In this document: in pieces, positions 1-6,760 of the stretch
Numbering within the stretch: the stretch's first letter is position 1
How the letters are laid out: every line of letters starts with the position of its first letter
From: Dialister sp. UBA7295
Lineage (GTDB): Bacteria; Bacillota; Negativicutes; Veillonellales; Dialisteraceae
Reading direction: 5' to 3'
NCBI GenBank assembly: GCA_002471975.1
Contig: DKQZ01000095.1
Span: forward strand, 1 to 10,903
Length of the DNA stretch: 10,903 nucleotides
Notes under the pieces: model-generated
The model's database searches: none
Told to the model about the DNA's origin: nothing
The model's input: the letters and a program-made list of their open reading frames with translations, nothing else
Translations under genes and position numbers: made by a program

Positions 1-47
1 GAGACTCAAACCAGGGTATTTATCAGTTGACTCCAATAAATCCCAAT

Positions 48-71
48 AAAAAAGCACCGCGTGAGCGGTGC
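48..71 (-). terminator. Intrinsic terminator-like hairpin (minus strand), repeat copy 1
   Basis: Arms GCACCGC (54-60) and GCGGTGC (65-71) with loop GTGA are preceded on the plus strand by six A residues (48-53). Read on the minus strand this is a GC stem followed by a U-tract, the form of a rho-independent terminator. It would act as a back-up for the minus-strand MATE gene. Confidence 0.6.
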
Positions 72-209
72 ACCTTTACGAATCACGAACCACGAACCAC
101 GAAATTTCGAAATTTTCTCAACCGGGGCGTGCCGCATTGAGGCTAATTCACGAAAACCGTATGAGACTCAAACCAGGGTATTTACCAGTTGACTCCAATA
201 AATCCCAAT

Positions 210-233
210 AAAAAAGCACCGCATGGGCGGTGC
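210..233 (-). terminator. Intrinsic terminator of the MATE gene (minus strand), repeat copy 2
   Basis: Arms GCACCGC (216-222) and GCGGTGC (227-233) with loop ATGG are followed on the minus strand by six T residues (complement of 210-215). It lies about 135 bp past the MATE stop codon and is the first terminator-like structure met by that transcript. Confidence 0.65.
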
Positions 234-366
234 ACCTTTACGAATCACGAACCACGAATCACGAAATCTCGGAACTGTCTCGACCGGGGCGTGCCGCGGT
301 GAGGCTAATTCACGAAAACCGTAAGTGACTCAGGTCATTTATCTGACAATTGACTCCAATAAAATC

Positions 367-1719
367 TCACACATGCTGTTTCATGGTGATCCCAAAGAGG
401 GTGACTGTCTTTTCGTGAGAGATGAGGTAGACCATGTAGGAGGAGCAGGCTGCCCGGATGCACTGGTCCAGGAGAAGGGCGATCCAGGTTCCTACGATTC
501 CCATATCGAAGACGTAGAGGAAAATGGCGGTCATAATGGGGCGGATGACTGCTACGGACATGAAGGAGTAGGCAGCCACGGTTCCGGTGTATCCGCTCCC
601 GCGGAGGATTCCAGCCCCCCAAAGTCCGATGGATTCGGGGAAGGATACGATAGCCACGAAGAGCATGATGATACCGCTCATGGCAAGGGAATCGGGATCG
701 GTGGAGTAGAAGGAGAAGATTTCCGTTGAGAAGATCCAGGTGACGCCGCAGGAAATAGCGGAGAGAAGCATGGACCATTTGAACCCGGTTCTCTTATAGG
801 CATGCCAGTCTTCTTTGCTGCCGCTTCCCATGGTCTGGCCTGCTTCCACCATATTGGCTTTGCCGAAGCCCATGATGAAATCCCAGTATACGTCACAGAT
901 ATTCATGCAGATGGAGTGAACCGCAAAAGGTACGGTGCCCATGCCGGCTGCCATGCGGGAGAAAAGGACCATGCCGATTCGTTCGCTTCCCTGTTCGGAG
1001 AGGACGGAGGAGAAAATAGGAACGATTTCATCGAAATATTTCTGATCCGGAATCCATTTGCCTCCGGTGAGGAAACCGTCTTTATAGAGCATGCAGTAAG
1101 CAAGGATGAGGGAGAAAAGGGTGCTTACGGCAGTTCCGATAGCTGCACCTTCGACGCCCAGGGCCGGGAATGGTCCGAAACCGCGGATGAGGAGGAAACT
1201 GAAAATGGCATTCAGTATATTACCGCCCACATTGACTTTCATGATTTTGGCCGTATCCCCATAGCCCAGCTGCACGGCCTGGAGGATCAGGGTGAGAGAG
1301 GTGAAATAGACGCCCAGCAGGGCAAAGGGGCCATATTCCATGGCCAGTTCCAGATAGTCCGGTTTGGCGCCCATGAGGAGGAATATTTCTTTCATGAAAA
1401 TAAAGGCAAGGATGTGGAGGACACCCAGGGTAGCAGCACAGAGGGTGAGGGACTGCTTCAGGAGCTGGGGTACGTCCCGGCTTCCCACTTCACCGGCGCC
1501 CGCTCTCCGGCTGGTGACGAGAGTGACCGCAGAGGCCAGGGACCTGGAAAAGCAGAGGAGCACCAGACGGGGCTGGAGGAAAATACTGACGGCCGCTACG
1601 GAAAGGCTGCCCAGGGCGGAGACCAGGATGAGATCCGTGGAAGAGAGAAGGATCATAAAGAGTCCTTCCAAAGCTGCGGGAAGCGCGATACGCAGGTAGT
1701 GCCGATCGTAATGATTCAT
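367..1719 (-). CDS. MATE-family multidrug/cation antiporter
   Basis: This 450-residue polytopic inner-membrane protein has the length and repeated hydrophobic pattern (about 12 membrane segments in two halves) of MATE efflux proteins, which export drugs or other cationic compounds in exchange for Na+ or H+. Visible family signatures are the end of the first half, with KVNVGGNILNAIF at residues 161-173 and GVEGAAIGTA at 188-197, the MGFGKANMVEAGQTMG stretch at 283-298 (equivalent to the usual G-x-A-x-x-x-V-G-Q-x-x-G region), and LRGSGYT at 372-378. The ATG at 1719 is preceded by a strong GGAGGAG site at 1725-1731, five bases away, which fixes the start. The gene is a single unit, divergent from the ABC importer, with minus-strand terminators in the repeats downstream. 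The drug or metabolite exported cannot be inferred. A long plus-strand ORF over the same bases is a shadow. Confidence 0.93.
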   Translation of the reverse strand: MNHYDRHYLRIALPAALEGLFMILLSSTDLILVSALGSLSVAAVSIFLQPRLVLLCFSRSLASAVTLVTSRRAGAGEVGSRDVPQLLKQSLTLCAATLGVLHILAFIFMKEIFLLMGAKPDYLELAMEYGPFALLGVYFTSLTLILQAVQLGYGDTAKIMKVNVGGNILNAIFSFLLIRGFGPFPALGVEGAAIGTAVSTLFSLILAYCMLYKDGFLTGGKWIPDQKYFDEIVPIFSSVLSEQGSERIGMVLFSRMAAGMGTVPFAVHSICMNICDVYWDFIMGFGKANMVEAGQTMGSGSKEDWHAYKRTGFKWSMLLSAISCGVTWIFSTEIFSFYSTDPDSLAMSGIIMLFVAIVSFPESIGLWGAGILRGSGYTGTVAAYSFMSVAVIRPIMTAIFLYVFDMGIVGTWIALLLDQCIRAACSSYMVYLISHEKTVTLFGITMKQHV

Positions 1720-1801
1720 GGAAACTCCTCCGGGAAATACATTTCCAGAAATATAATTTACAGAACAGATTGCCAGAATTGTCTGTCAGTTCAGCGTCTA
1801 T

Positions 1802-1830
1802 ATTCTATATGATATTTTTAATAAAAGCAA
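1802..1830 (-). promoter_or_regulatory. Possible promoter of the MATE gene
   Basis: Read on the minus strand, TTGCTT (1825-1830) and TAGAAT (1802-1807) are separated by 17 bases. The -10 matches consensus at five of six positions, while the -35 matches only its first three. Transcription would start near 1795, about 75 bases before the ATG. The region is very AT-rich, so a chance match is possible. Confidence 0.35.
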
Positions 1831-2046
1831 TTGAAATTTTCAAGTCTTAAAAGGATCAATATTTTGGCATATGAAAAACATGAATTTGGTATATTTACTA
1901 TAAGTAAAATGGGATAGTAAATCAATAATTGAATCATGCTGAATGCATGGAAATAGACATGACGATGCGTGAGAGCTCCTGAAAAGGATGACGGATGAAA
2001 ATGGAACGGGAAGGCTGTATTTAAATTTTCCCATTCGGGATGCCTG

Positions 2047-2065
2047 TATATTTCATGGAAATATA
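2047..2065. promoter_or_regulatory. 19-bp perfect dyad, possible operator
   Basis: TATATTTC and GAAATATA flank ATG as perfect inverted 8-mers. A related shorter dyad, ATTTC-CA-GAAAT followed by ATA, sits at 1741-1755 just upstream of the MATE ribosome site. Both carry GAAATATAA on the right side, so they could be two sites for one regulator. AT-rich DNA produces such dyads by chance, so this is tentative. Confidence 0.3.
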
Positions 2066-2217
2066 AAATTTCTAAATTTCAAAGGACATAAAGGATCGGG
2101 AGCAAAGGGGAGGCAATTCCATGAGCAAATGAATCAGATAAATTAAAAACATATAACATTATAACTGAACCGAGTAATAATAGGTTAGAAAAATATAAAC
2201 AAAAATTAAATTGGCAA

Positions 2218-2246
2218 TTGATTAGATTAAATAAACGTGCTATACT
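2218..2246 (+). promoter_or_regulatory. Sigma70/SigA-type promoter of the ABC importer
   Basis: TTGATT (2218-2223) and TATACT (2241-2246) are separated by exactly 17 bases, and TG sits one base before the -10 (TGCTATACT), an extended -10 element. Predicted transcription start is near 2253, leaving a leader of about 275 bases before the first permease codon. Confidence 0.65.
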
Positions 2247-2418
2247 ATTTTCGAAATAATCTATACGAGTCTCAAAATAAACTTATAAAAATCTGTGGGG
2301 AAAGACAGTACGCCAGAAGACTGCGGCTCTTATCTCTTTAATTTGTTGAGAGGGTTTTGGGAAGAACTCTCGGTTTACTATTGGGGTTGTATTTTACATT
2401 GCTATTTTCTTTATCCGA

Positions 2419-2447
2419 CAAGGTCCCTGCTCTGGCCTTGCTTTTTT
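2419..2447 (+). terminator. Terminator-like hairpin inside the leader
   Basis: CAAGG (2419-2423) pairs with CCTTG (2436-2440). CC at 2425-2426 pairs with GG at 2434-2435 across a bulged T, with a 7-base loop. C and six T residues follow (2442-2447). This is the form of an intrinsic terminator upstream of the importer genes, so read-through is probably partial or regulated. Confidence 0.55.
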
Positions 2448-2459
2448 CGTGGGAAATTT

Positions 2460-2480
2460 CTATCCCCTGCCGGGGGATAG
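2460..2480 (+). other. Strong short hairpin near the first permease
   Basis: CTATCCCC (2460-2467) and GGGGATAG (2473-2480) form a perfect 8-bp stem with loop TGCCG. No U-tract follows, so it is not a terminator. It lies about 35 bases before the ribosome site and might stabilise the mRNA 5' end after attenuation or processing. Confidence 0.5.
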
Positions 2481-2527
2481 TGTATATATAGGTTATTTAT
2501 TATTTAAGAAAACGGGAGATGGTAATT

Positions 2528-3472
2528 TTGGGAAAGAAACAATTGGCTATCCGGCTGGGCCAGATGGTGCTGGTCCTCATCGGGATCAGCTTCATCACAT
2601 TCTGCCTGGTCATGCTGGCTCCGGGCGATCCGGTCCGCCAGATGATTGCCGGCAACGAAGATATCGTGGTCAGCCAGGTGGAAATTGATGCGCTGCGTCA
2701 TGAACTGGGTCTGGATAAACCATTTATTTTCCAGTATCTGGACTGGCTGGGCCGTGTGCTTCATGGCAATTTCGGTTTCTCTTTCATGATGAAAAAACCG
2801 GTTATCGAGGCTATTGCGGAATCCCTGCCGGCCACAGTCATTCTGGCTCTGGCTTCTACGGTTTTCATGCTTGTCTTCTCGATCCCTCTCGGTATTTATA
2901 CAGCCGTGAAGAAGAATACCTGGTTTGACTACCTCATCCGCGGATTCTCCTTCGTAGGCGTATCGGTTCCGAACTTCTGGATGGGCCTCATGCTCCTCTG
3001 GATTTTCGCGCTGAAGCTGGGACTTCTCCCCATCGTGGGCGGCGATATTTCCTTTGAAAACCTGATCCTTCCGGCAACGACCCTGGGCATCGTCATGACG
3101 TCGAAATATACCCGTCAGGTCCGTGCCACAGTGCTGGAAGAACTGAATCAGGACTACGTCATGGGCGCGAGAGCCAGAGGGTTCTCTGAATCTCATATCC
3201 TCTGGAAAGAAGTCCTTCCAAACGCACTGCTCCCGCTGGTTACCCTGCTCGGCCTTGCCTTCGGTTCCCTTTTGGGCGGCGCTGCAGTCGTAGAAATCGT
3301 ATTCTCCTGGCCGGGCATGGGTTTCATGGTGGTCCAGGCCATTACCTATCGTGACTTCCAGACTGTACAGGCCGTAGTTCTCTGGATTGCCCTCATGTAC
3401 ATGGTCATCAACCTGGTCGTCGATCTGTCTTACCATCATCTTGACCCGAGACTTCGGAAAGGAGGCCGTTAA
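2528..3472 (+). CDS. ABC importer permease, DppB/NikB type
   Basis: First of two inner-membrane permeases of a peptide/nickel-family (PepT) ABC importer. It has about six membrane segments and the APGDPVRQ motif that follows the first one. Its EAA cytoplasmic loop, VMGARARGFSESHILWKEV followed by LPN, docks on an ATPase. I chose the TTG start at 2528: GGGAG (2514-2518) lies 9 bases before it, whereas the in-frame ATG at 2519 directly abuts that site with no spacing. The protein then begins (M)GKKQLAIRLGQ, typical of the family, and is 314 residues, the length I recall for E. coli NikB. The next permease starts 3 bases after the stop. The ATG at 2519 would add three residues. Confidence 0.92.
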   Translation: MGKKQLAIRLGQMVLVLIGISFITFCLVMLAPGDPVRQMIAGNEDIVVSQVEIDALRHELGLDKPFIFQYLDWLGRVLHGNFGFSFMMKKPVIEAIAESLPATVILALASTVFMLVFSIPLGIYTAVKKNTWFDYLIRGFSFVGVSVPNFWMGLMLLWIFALKLGLLPIVGGDISFENLILPATTLGIVMTSKYTRQVRATVLEELNQDYVMGARARGFSESHILWKEVLPNALLPLVTLLGLAFGSLLGGAAVVEIVFSWPGMGFMVVQAITYRDFQTVQAVVLWIALMYMVINLVVDLSYHHLDPRLRKGGR

Positions 3473-3475
3473 TCG

Positions 3476-4306
3476 ATGGAAAACCTTATTCGCGGTTTCA
3501 AAGAAAAGCCAACTTTCCGTTTCACCACTCTCCTGGTACTGCTCCTGATCCTGATCGTCATCCTGGCCCCTGTGATTTCTCCATATAATCCTCTGGAAGC
3601 CGTCATGAAAGATGCCAACCAGGCTCCTTCGGCAGCTCATCTCTTCGGTACCGATAAACTGGGACGCGACGTCCTTTCCCGTATCCTTTACGGCGGCGCT
3701 TATTCACTGACCAGCGTACTTGCCCTGGTAGCCATCATTTTCTGTGTAGGAACGACCATGGGCGTCCTCGCCGGCTATTATGGCGGCATGGTGGATACAG
3801 TCATCATGCGTATCGCTGATATGATGATCTCCTTCCCTGGCGTTATCCTGGCTATTGCTATCGCCGGTGTCATGGGCGGGTCCCTGATCAACGCCATGAT
3901 CGCATTGACCGTCGTCACATGGACGAAATATGCACGACTGGCAAGGTCCGTCGTATTGAAAATCAAAAAGAGAGATTTCGTGGACGCGGCCATTGTAAGC
4001 GGCGGCACTTCCACCCATATCCTTATCGCCCATATTCTTCCGAATATTATCCCGGTCCTCATCGTTACCGCAGTTTCCGATATCGGCGCCATGATGATGG
4101 AACTGGCAGGACTTTCCTTCCTGGGCTTCGGTTCCCAGCCTCCGGCACCGGAATGGGGCCTTATGCTGAATGAAGGCAGACAGCAGCTTCAGACCGCTCC
4201 CTGGCTCATGTTCTTCCCGGGCCTTGCGATTTTCCTCACCGTCGTAGTCTTCAATCTCTGGGGCGATGCCCTTCGAGACGTACTCGATCCGAGAGACGAA
4301 GACTGA
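3476..4306 (+). CDS. ABC importer permease, DppC/NikC type
   Basis: Second inner-membrane permease, 276 residues. It has an N-terminal hydrophobic segment (about 17-36), the hallmark GTDKLGRDVLSRILYGGAYS after it, further membrane segments, and an EAA loop at about 167-197 (DFVDAAIVSGGTSTHILIAH then ILPN). A near-consensus AAAGGAGG lies just before the stop of the upstream permease, about 10 bases from this ATG, so the two genes are tightly coupled. It would heterodimerise with the upstream permease to form the channel. The length fits NikC (277 in E. coli as I recall) better than the longer DppC/OppC. The EAA loop has V where many family members have R or K before the conserved G, a minor oddity. 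Confidence 0.93.
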   Translation: MENLIRGFKEKPTFRFTTLLVLLLILIVILAPVISPYNPLEAVMKDANQAPSAAHLFGTDKLGRDVLSRILYGGAYSLTSVLALVAIIFCVGTTMGVLAGYYGGMVDTVIMRIADMMISFPGVILAIAIAGVMGGSLINAMIALTVVTWTKYARLARSVVLKIKKRDFVDAAIVSGGTSTHILIAHILPNIIPVLIVTAVSDIGAMMMELAGLSFLGFGSQPPAPEWGLMLNEGRQQLQTAPWLMFFPGLAIFLTVVVFNLWGDALRDVLDPRDED

Positions 4307-4332
4307 TTATAGGAGTCATCTGTCCGTTTAGT

Positions 4333-4379
4333 GGTCTGGCTCATTTTCGGTATTCGGGAGTTAGCCTCACCTCGGCATG
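4333..4379 (-). repeat. Dispersed 45-bp motif, copy C (inverted)
   Basis: On the minus strand this reads ATGCCGAGGTGAGGCTAAC and continues with CCCGAATACCG, then TGAGCCAGACC. It aligns over its whole length with 289-335 (GTGCCGCGGTGAGGCTAAT and so on). It is the only copy seen in reverse orientation. Confidence 0.6.
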
Positions 4380-4511
4380 AAAGATTTGTGTCATTATCCT
4401 GAATCGAGATGCGGGGTGCGGGGCGGATATGGTTTCCTGCGGAAACCAATCTTATATAAGCGGCTCCGCCGCGGGCCTTTGGCAGATTTTTATGAATTAT
4501 CCATATAAAAT

Positions 4512-4575
4512 GGCCGCTTATTTACTGATGCGGCCCACCTTCACGAATCACGAATCACGACCCACGAATCACGAT
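4512..4575. repeat. GC stem-loop plus ACGAATC heptamer array
   Basis: GGCCGC (4512-4517) and GCGGCC (4530-4535) form a stem with a 12-base loop. They are preceded by AAAA and followed by CACC and about five degenerate heptamers of the ACGAATC type to 4575. The heptamer is the same as in the repeats at 1-324, although the stem sequence differs. Confidence 0.75.
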
Positions 4576-4591
4576 TCGGATGATTGACTCT

Positions 4592-4650
4592 GACTATAGT
4601 CGGGACAAATGTCCCTCAACATCCGGCTTCATTTATAATTTTTTATAAAT
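4592..4650 (+). promoter_or_regulatory. Three palindromes and a possible -10 upstream of the binding protein
   Basis: GACTATAGTC (4592-4601) is a perfect 10-bp palindrome. GGGACA/TGTCCC (4602-4615) is an adjacent perfect dyad. ATTTATAA-TTTT-TTATAAAT (4631-4650) is a third and contains TATAAT at 4634-4639. I see no good -35 at 16-18 bases. The cluster lies 50-110 bases before the binding-protein ATG and is a plausible separate promoter/operator or mRNA processing region. Confidence 0.35.
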
Positions 4651-4699
4651 CCATTCCATTTTCCCACACATTTTTTCCAAGAAAGGAAGCGTTCAAAAG

Positions 4700-6280
4700 A
4701 TGAAATCTATTTACAAAAAAGGTGCGGTTCTTGCAGCAGCAGCTCTTATGGCATTTGCCTTCGCAGGGTGCGGCGGCGGTGGCGGATCTTCTTCCAAGAC
4801 TGCGAAAGATACCCTGGTCGTTGGTGTTACCAACTTCGCTGACTCCCTGGAACCGACTGATAACTACTTTGGCTGGCAGGTTATGCGTTATGGCATCGGT
4901 GAATGCCTTGTTCACTTCGATGACAAGATGAATGCAGAACCCTGGATTGCTGAAAGCTGGAAAGTAGCAGACGACAAGATGTCCTGGACCTTCAAGATTA
5001 AGGACATTAAGTTCTCCAACGGCAAACCGGTCACCGGCGAAGCAGTCAAGAAATCTATTGAACGTACTTTCGCAAAAGCTGCCCGTGCAAAGGCTATGTT
5101 TGAACTGGACCACATCACTGCTGATGGCCAGAACGTAACCATTTATACCAAGAAACCGGTAGCAACCCTCCCGGGCATGCTGGGCGACCCGCTCTTTATC
5201 ATTGTCGATGTCACTGAAGATGGTCCGAGAGACTTCGCTAAACAGGGCCCGATTTCCACCGGTCCATATGCTGTCAAGTCTTTCTCCAAAGCAAAGACCG
5301 AACTGGACAAGAACCCGAACTTCTATGACAAAGCTCCATTTGCTCATGTCACCATCAATACCATCGATGACCCGAATACCCGTGCAATGGCACTCCAGAA
5401 AGGTGAAATCGATGTAGCAGTCAATGTAGCACCTGGCGATATGCAGTTGTTCCAGGATGAAAAGAAATTCACCACCAGCAAGATCGCTTCCATTCGTGAC
5501 GTACTGGCCCGCCTCAGCGTAAAAGAAGGCAAGCCTCTCGCTGACAAGAACGTCAGAAAGGCACTTCTCCAGTCCCTGGACCGTGAAACCTACTGCAAAG
5601 TCCTCCTGAAAGATACCTTTACCCCCGGCGGCCCGCTCCTTCCGCCGTCCATTGACTACGGCTTTGATCAGCTGATGAAAGAATATCCGGACAAATACAA
5701 TGTAGAAAACGCAAAGAAACTCCTGGCTGATGCAGGCTGGAAAGATACCGATGGCGACGGCATTGTAGAAAAAGACGGCAAACCACTGGAACTGGACTTC
5801 ATCTTCTACTCCGGCCGTGCAGAACTCCCGCTCTTTGCCGAAGCTACCCAGTCTGATGCAAAGAAAGTAGGCATCAAGGTTAACCTGAAGAACGTAGACT
5901 ATAACGTACTCGATGGCATTGGTACCCGCGGCGAATATGACCTCCTGATTTCCAACGTTCTTTCCGAACAGGCAGGGGATCCGGAAGTATTCGTCAACAT
6001 GTACTGGAAGACCAATGTAAATGGCAGCAACCCGCAGAACGGTTCCGGCTACAGCAATCCTGAATACGATGCTCTCTCCAACCAGCTCGAATCCGAATTC
6101 GATCCGGCTAAGAGAAGAGAAATCATCATCAAGATGGAAAAGATCATCCAGGATGACGCAGCTACCCTCGTATTCGGCTATCCGCAGACCAATATGATCT
6201 CCTCCAAGAAGGTCAAGAATGCGAACATCAAACCGTGCGACTACTACTGGGTAACCAAGGACATCGCTCCGGCTGAATAA
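4700..6280 (+). CDS. Lipoprotein substrate-binding protein, family 5 (NikA/DppA-like)
   Basis: This 526-residue extracytoplasmic binding protein delivers substrate to the permeases. The N-terminus is a lipoprotein signal: charged KK, an alanine-rich core and FAGC with Cys24 as the likely lipidated residue, then a glycine/serine linker. The body is a family-5 solute-binding protein (TLVVGVTNFADSLEP start, PWIAESWKVADD, STGPYAV, and DTDGDGIVE at 349-357). AAGGAAG about nine bases upstream supports the ATG. The length is close to E. coli NikA (524 as I recall). Only three histidines occur (72, 138, 216), all in the first half, so the C-terminal metal-ligand histidine of E. coli NikA appears absent. 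A chelated metal, another metal complex, or a peptide are all possible substrates. Hairpins on both sides suggest separate control of its expression. Confidence 0.92.
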   Translation: MKSIYKKGAVLAAAALMAFAFAGCGGGGGSSSKTAKDTLVVGVTNFADSLEPTDNYFGWQVMRYGIGECLVHFDDKMNAEPWIAESWKVADDKMSWTFKIKDIKFSNGKPVTGEAVKKSIERTFAKAARAKAMFELDHITADGQNVTIYTKKPVATLPGMLGDPLFIIVDVTEDGPRDFAKQGPISTGPYAVKSFSKAKTELDKNPNFYDKAPFAHVTINTIDDPNTRAMALQKGEIDVAVNVAPGDMQLFQDEKKFTTSKIASIRDVLARLSVKEGKPLADKNVRKALLQSLDRETYCKVLLKDTFTPGGPLLPPSIDYGFDQLMKEYPDKYNVENAKKLLADAGWKDTDGDGIVEKDGKPLELDFIFYSGRAELPLFAEATQSDAKKVGIKVNLKNVDYNVLDGIGTRGEYDLLISNVLSEQAGDPEVFVNMYWKTNVNGSNPQNGSGYSNPEYDALSNQLESEFDPAKRREIIIKMEKIIQDDAATLVFGYPQTNMISSKKVKNANIKPCDYYWVTKDIAPAE

Positions 6281-6309
6281 TTTTGAAACAGATTTGAAAT
6301 AAAACTCTG

Positions 6310-6350
6310 CCGGCCCCCCATAGGCCCCGCTTCCGGGGATTGGGGGCCGG
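6310..6350 (+). other. Large GC-rich two-part hairpin after the binding-protein gene
   Basis: CCGGCCCCC (6310-6318) pairs with GGGGGCCGG (6342-6350), and inside it CCCCG (6325-6329) pairs with CGGGG (6334-6338) around loop CTTC. No U-tract follows, so it is a poor terminator. Such a stem about 30 bases after the stop could block 3' exonucleases and keep the binding-protein mRNA more abundant than the ATPase part, as is common for importers. Confidence 0.6.
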
Positions 6351-6585
6351 GGAATGGGAAGGATTGTACAACGCCTTCGACAGGAAACTTTCTTAAGGAT
6401 AACTGATACCGGAATCTTTGGGTTCCCCGGGAAATTGGGGGAAATAAAAAAACGACGCCCATGAATTTGCGCCGCACCACCCCAACACTCCCGACATCCC
6501 CGGGGTCCCGACAATCCCGAAACAAAAGCTTTCGTTCCTGAAGATACTTTTCAGAAAAAGTCATCTCACAAGGAACTTTGGAAAT

Positions 6586-6616
6586 AAAAAAGCGGCGCCT
6601 TCTACTGACGCGCCGC
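6586..6616 (-). terminator. Terminator-like stem, 142-bp repeat unit 2 (minus strand)
   Basis: GCGGCGC (6592-6598) and GCGCCGC (6610-6616) form a perfect stem followed on the minus strand by six T residues (complement of 6586-6591). No minus-strand gene is visible for it to serve, so it may limit antisense transcription. Confidence 0.5.
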
Positions 6617-6728
6617 ACCACCCCGACATTCCCGATATCTCCGGGATTCCCGACAATCCCGAAACAAAAGCTTTCGTTCCTGAAGATACTTTTCAGAAAA
6701 AGTCATCTCACGGGGATATTGGAAATAT

Positions 6729-6760
6729 AAAAAAAGCGGCGCCTTCTGCTGACGCGCCGC
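6729..6760 (-). terminator. Terminator-like stem, 142-bp repeat unit 3 (minus strand)
   Basis: GCGGCGC (6736-6742) and GCGCCGC (6754-6760) form a perfect stem followed on the minus strand by seven T residues (complement of 6729-6735). It has the same orientation as unit 2. Confidence 0.5.

Larger units (their letters stand above)
1..362. repeat. Tandem 162-bp repeat, two full copies plus a partial third
   Basis: Positions 1-162 and 163-324 are near-identical direct copies, and 325-362 begins a third, diverged copy that stops just before the 3' end of the MATE gene. Each full copy holds, in order, a shared start GAGACTCAAACCAGGGTATT, an A-tract, a 7-bp GC stem-loop (GCACCGC/GCGGTGC), a run of degenerate heptamers related to ACGAATC, the string ACCGGGGCGTGCCGC, and the motif TGAGGCTAATTCACGAAAA. 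The differences are scattered point changes, so the duplication is not brand new. No reading frame in it looks like a gene. The left edge may continue outside the window. Confidence 0.9.
1720..2527. other. Divergent AT-rich intergenic region
   Basis: This stretch of about 800 bp between the divergent MATE gene and the importer has no convincing coding sequence. It is clearly richer in A+T than the flanking genes, especially 1790-2300. It holds the candidate MATE promoter, several dyads (1741-1752, 1894-1908, 2047-2065), the plus-strand promoter at 2218-2246, and a structured leader with a terminator at 2419-2447. Small ORFs here (for example 1840-2034 minus and 2295-2480 plus with a GTG start) lack ribosome sites and recognisable content. 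Confidence 0.7.
2253..2527 (+). promoter_or_regulatory. Structured leader of the importer operon, candidate attenuator
   Basis: Between the promoter and the first permease the RNA can form several hairpins: CTGT/ACAG (2293-2296 with 2305-2308), GAGAG/CTCTC (2348-2352 with 2367-2371), a terminator-like stem at 2419-2447, and CTATCCCC/GGGGATAG (2460-2480). GAGAG at 2348-2352 can also pair with TCTCT at 2333-2337 (at least four pairs), so two mutually exclusive folds exist. I tested it by eye against T-box, TPP, FMN, SAM, lysine, cobalamin, NiCo and other known riboswitch signatures and recognised none. It could be a cis-regulatory switch, or a small RNA of about 195 bases ending at the terminator. 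Confidence 0.4.
4307..4699. other. Hairpin- and repeat-rich gap inside the importer cluster
   Basis: This stretch of 393 bp separates the permeases from their binding protein. In order it contains an inverted copy of the dispersed 45-bp motif (4333-4379), a hairpin GGTTTCC-TGC-GGAAACC (4431-4447), a hairpin GCGGC-TCC-GCCGC (4460-4472) with a T-run at 4487-4491 that might be a weak terminator, a stem plus heptamer array (4512-4575), and three palindromes (4592-4650) close to the next gene. No coding sequence is supported. Confidence 0.8.

Noticed and set aside
1..362. CRISPR array
   Set aside because: The direct repeats are 162 bp with conserved internal sequence and no unique spacers, and no cas genes are present.
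325..729. Plus-strand ORF beginning in the tandem repeat
   Set aside because: It overlaps the MATE 3' end in antisense, starts with GTG inside repeat sequence and has no ribosome site.
802..1812. Long plus-strand ORF opposite the MATE gene
   Set aside because: It is antisense to a clear transporter gene, has low-complexity polar composition, no membrane or domain pattern and no ribosome site.
1840..2034. 64-codon minus-strand ORF in the AT-rich region
   Set aside because: No ribosome site, no recognisable features, and it lies across the candidate promoter region.
2253..2447. 6S RNA, SRP RNA, T-box or a known riboswitch
   Set aside because: I found none of their conserved motifs by eye. 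It is kept only as an unclassified leader.
2295..2480. 61-codon GTG ORF in the importer leader, as a possible leader peptide
   Set aside because: It lacks a ribosome site, runs through the terminator stem, and has no run of regulatory codons.
2504..3640. 378-codon minus-strand ORF opposite the permeases
   Set aside because: Shadow of two well-supported permease genes. Composition rich in H, Q, D and R typical of antisense frames.
4643..6514. 623-codon minus-strand ORF opposite the binding protein
   Set aside because: Its length reflects codon bias of the real gene on the other strand, and it runs into the repeats. No recognisable domain.
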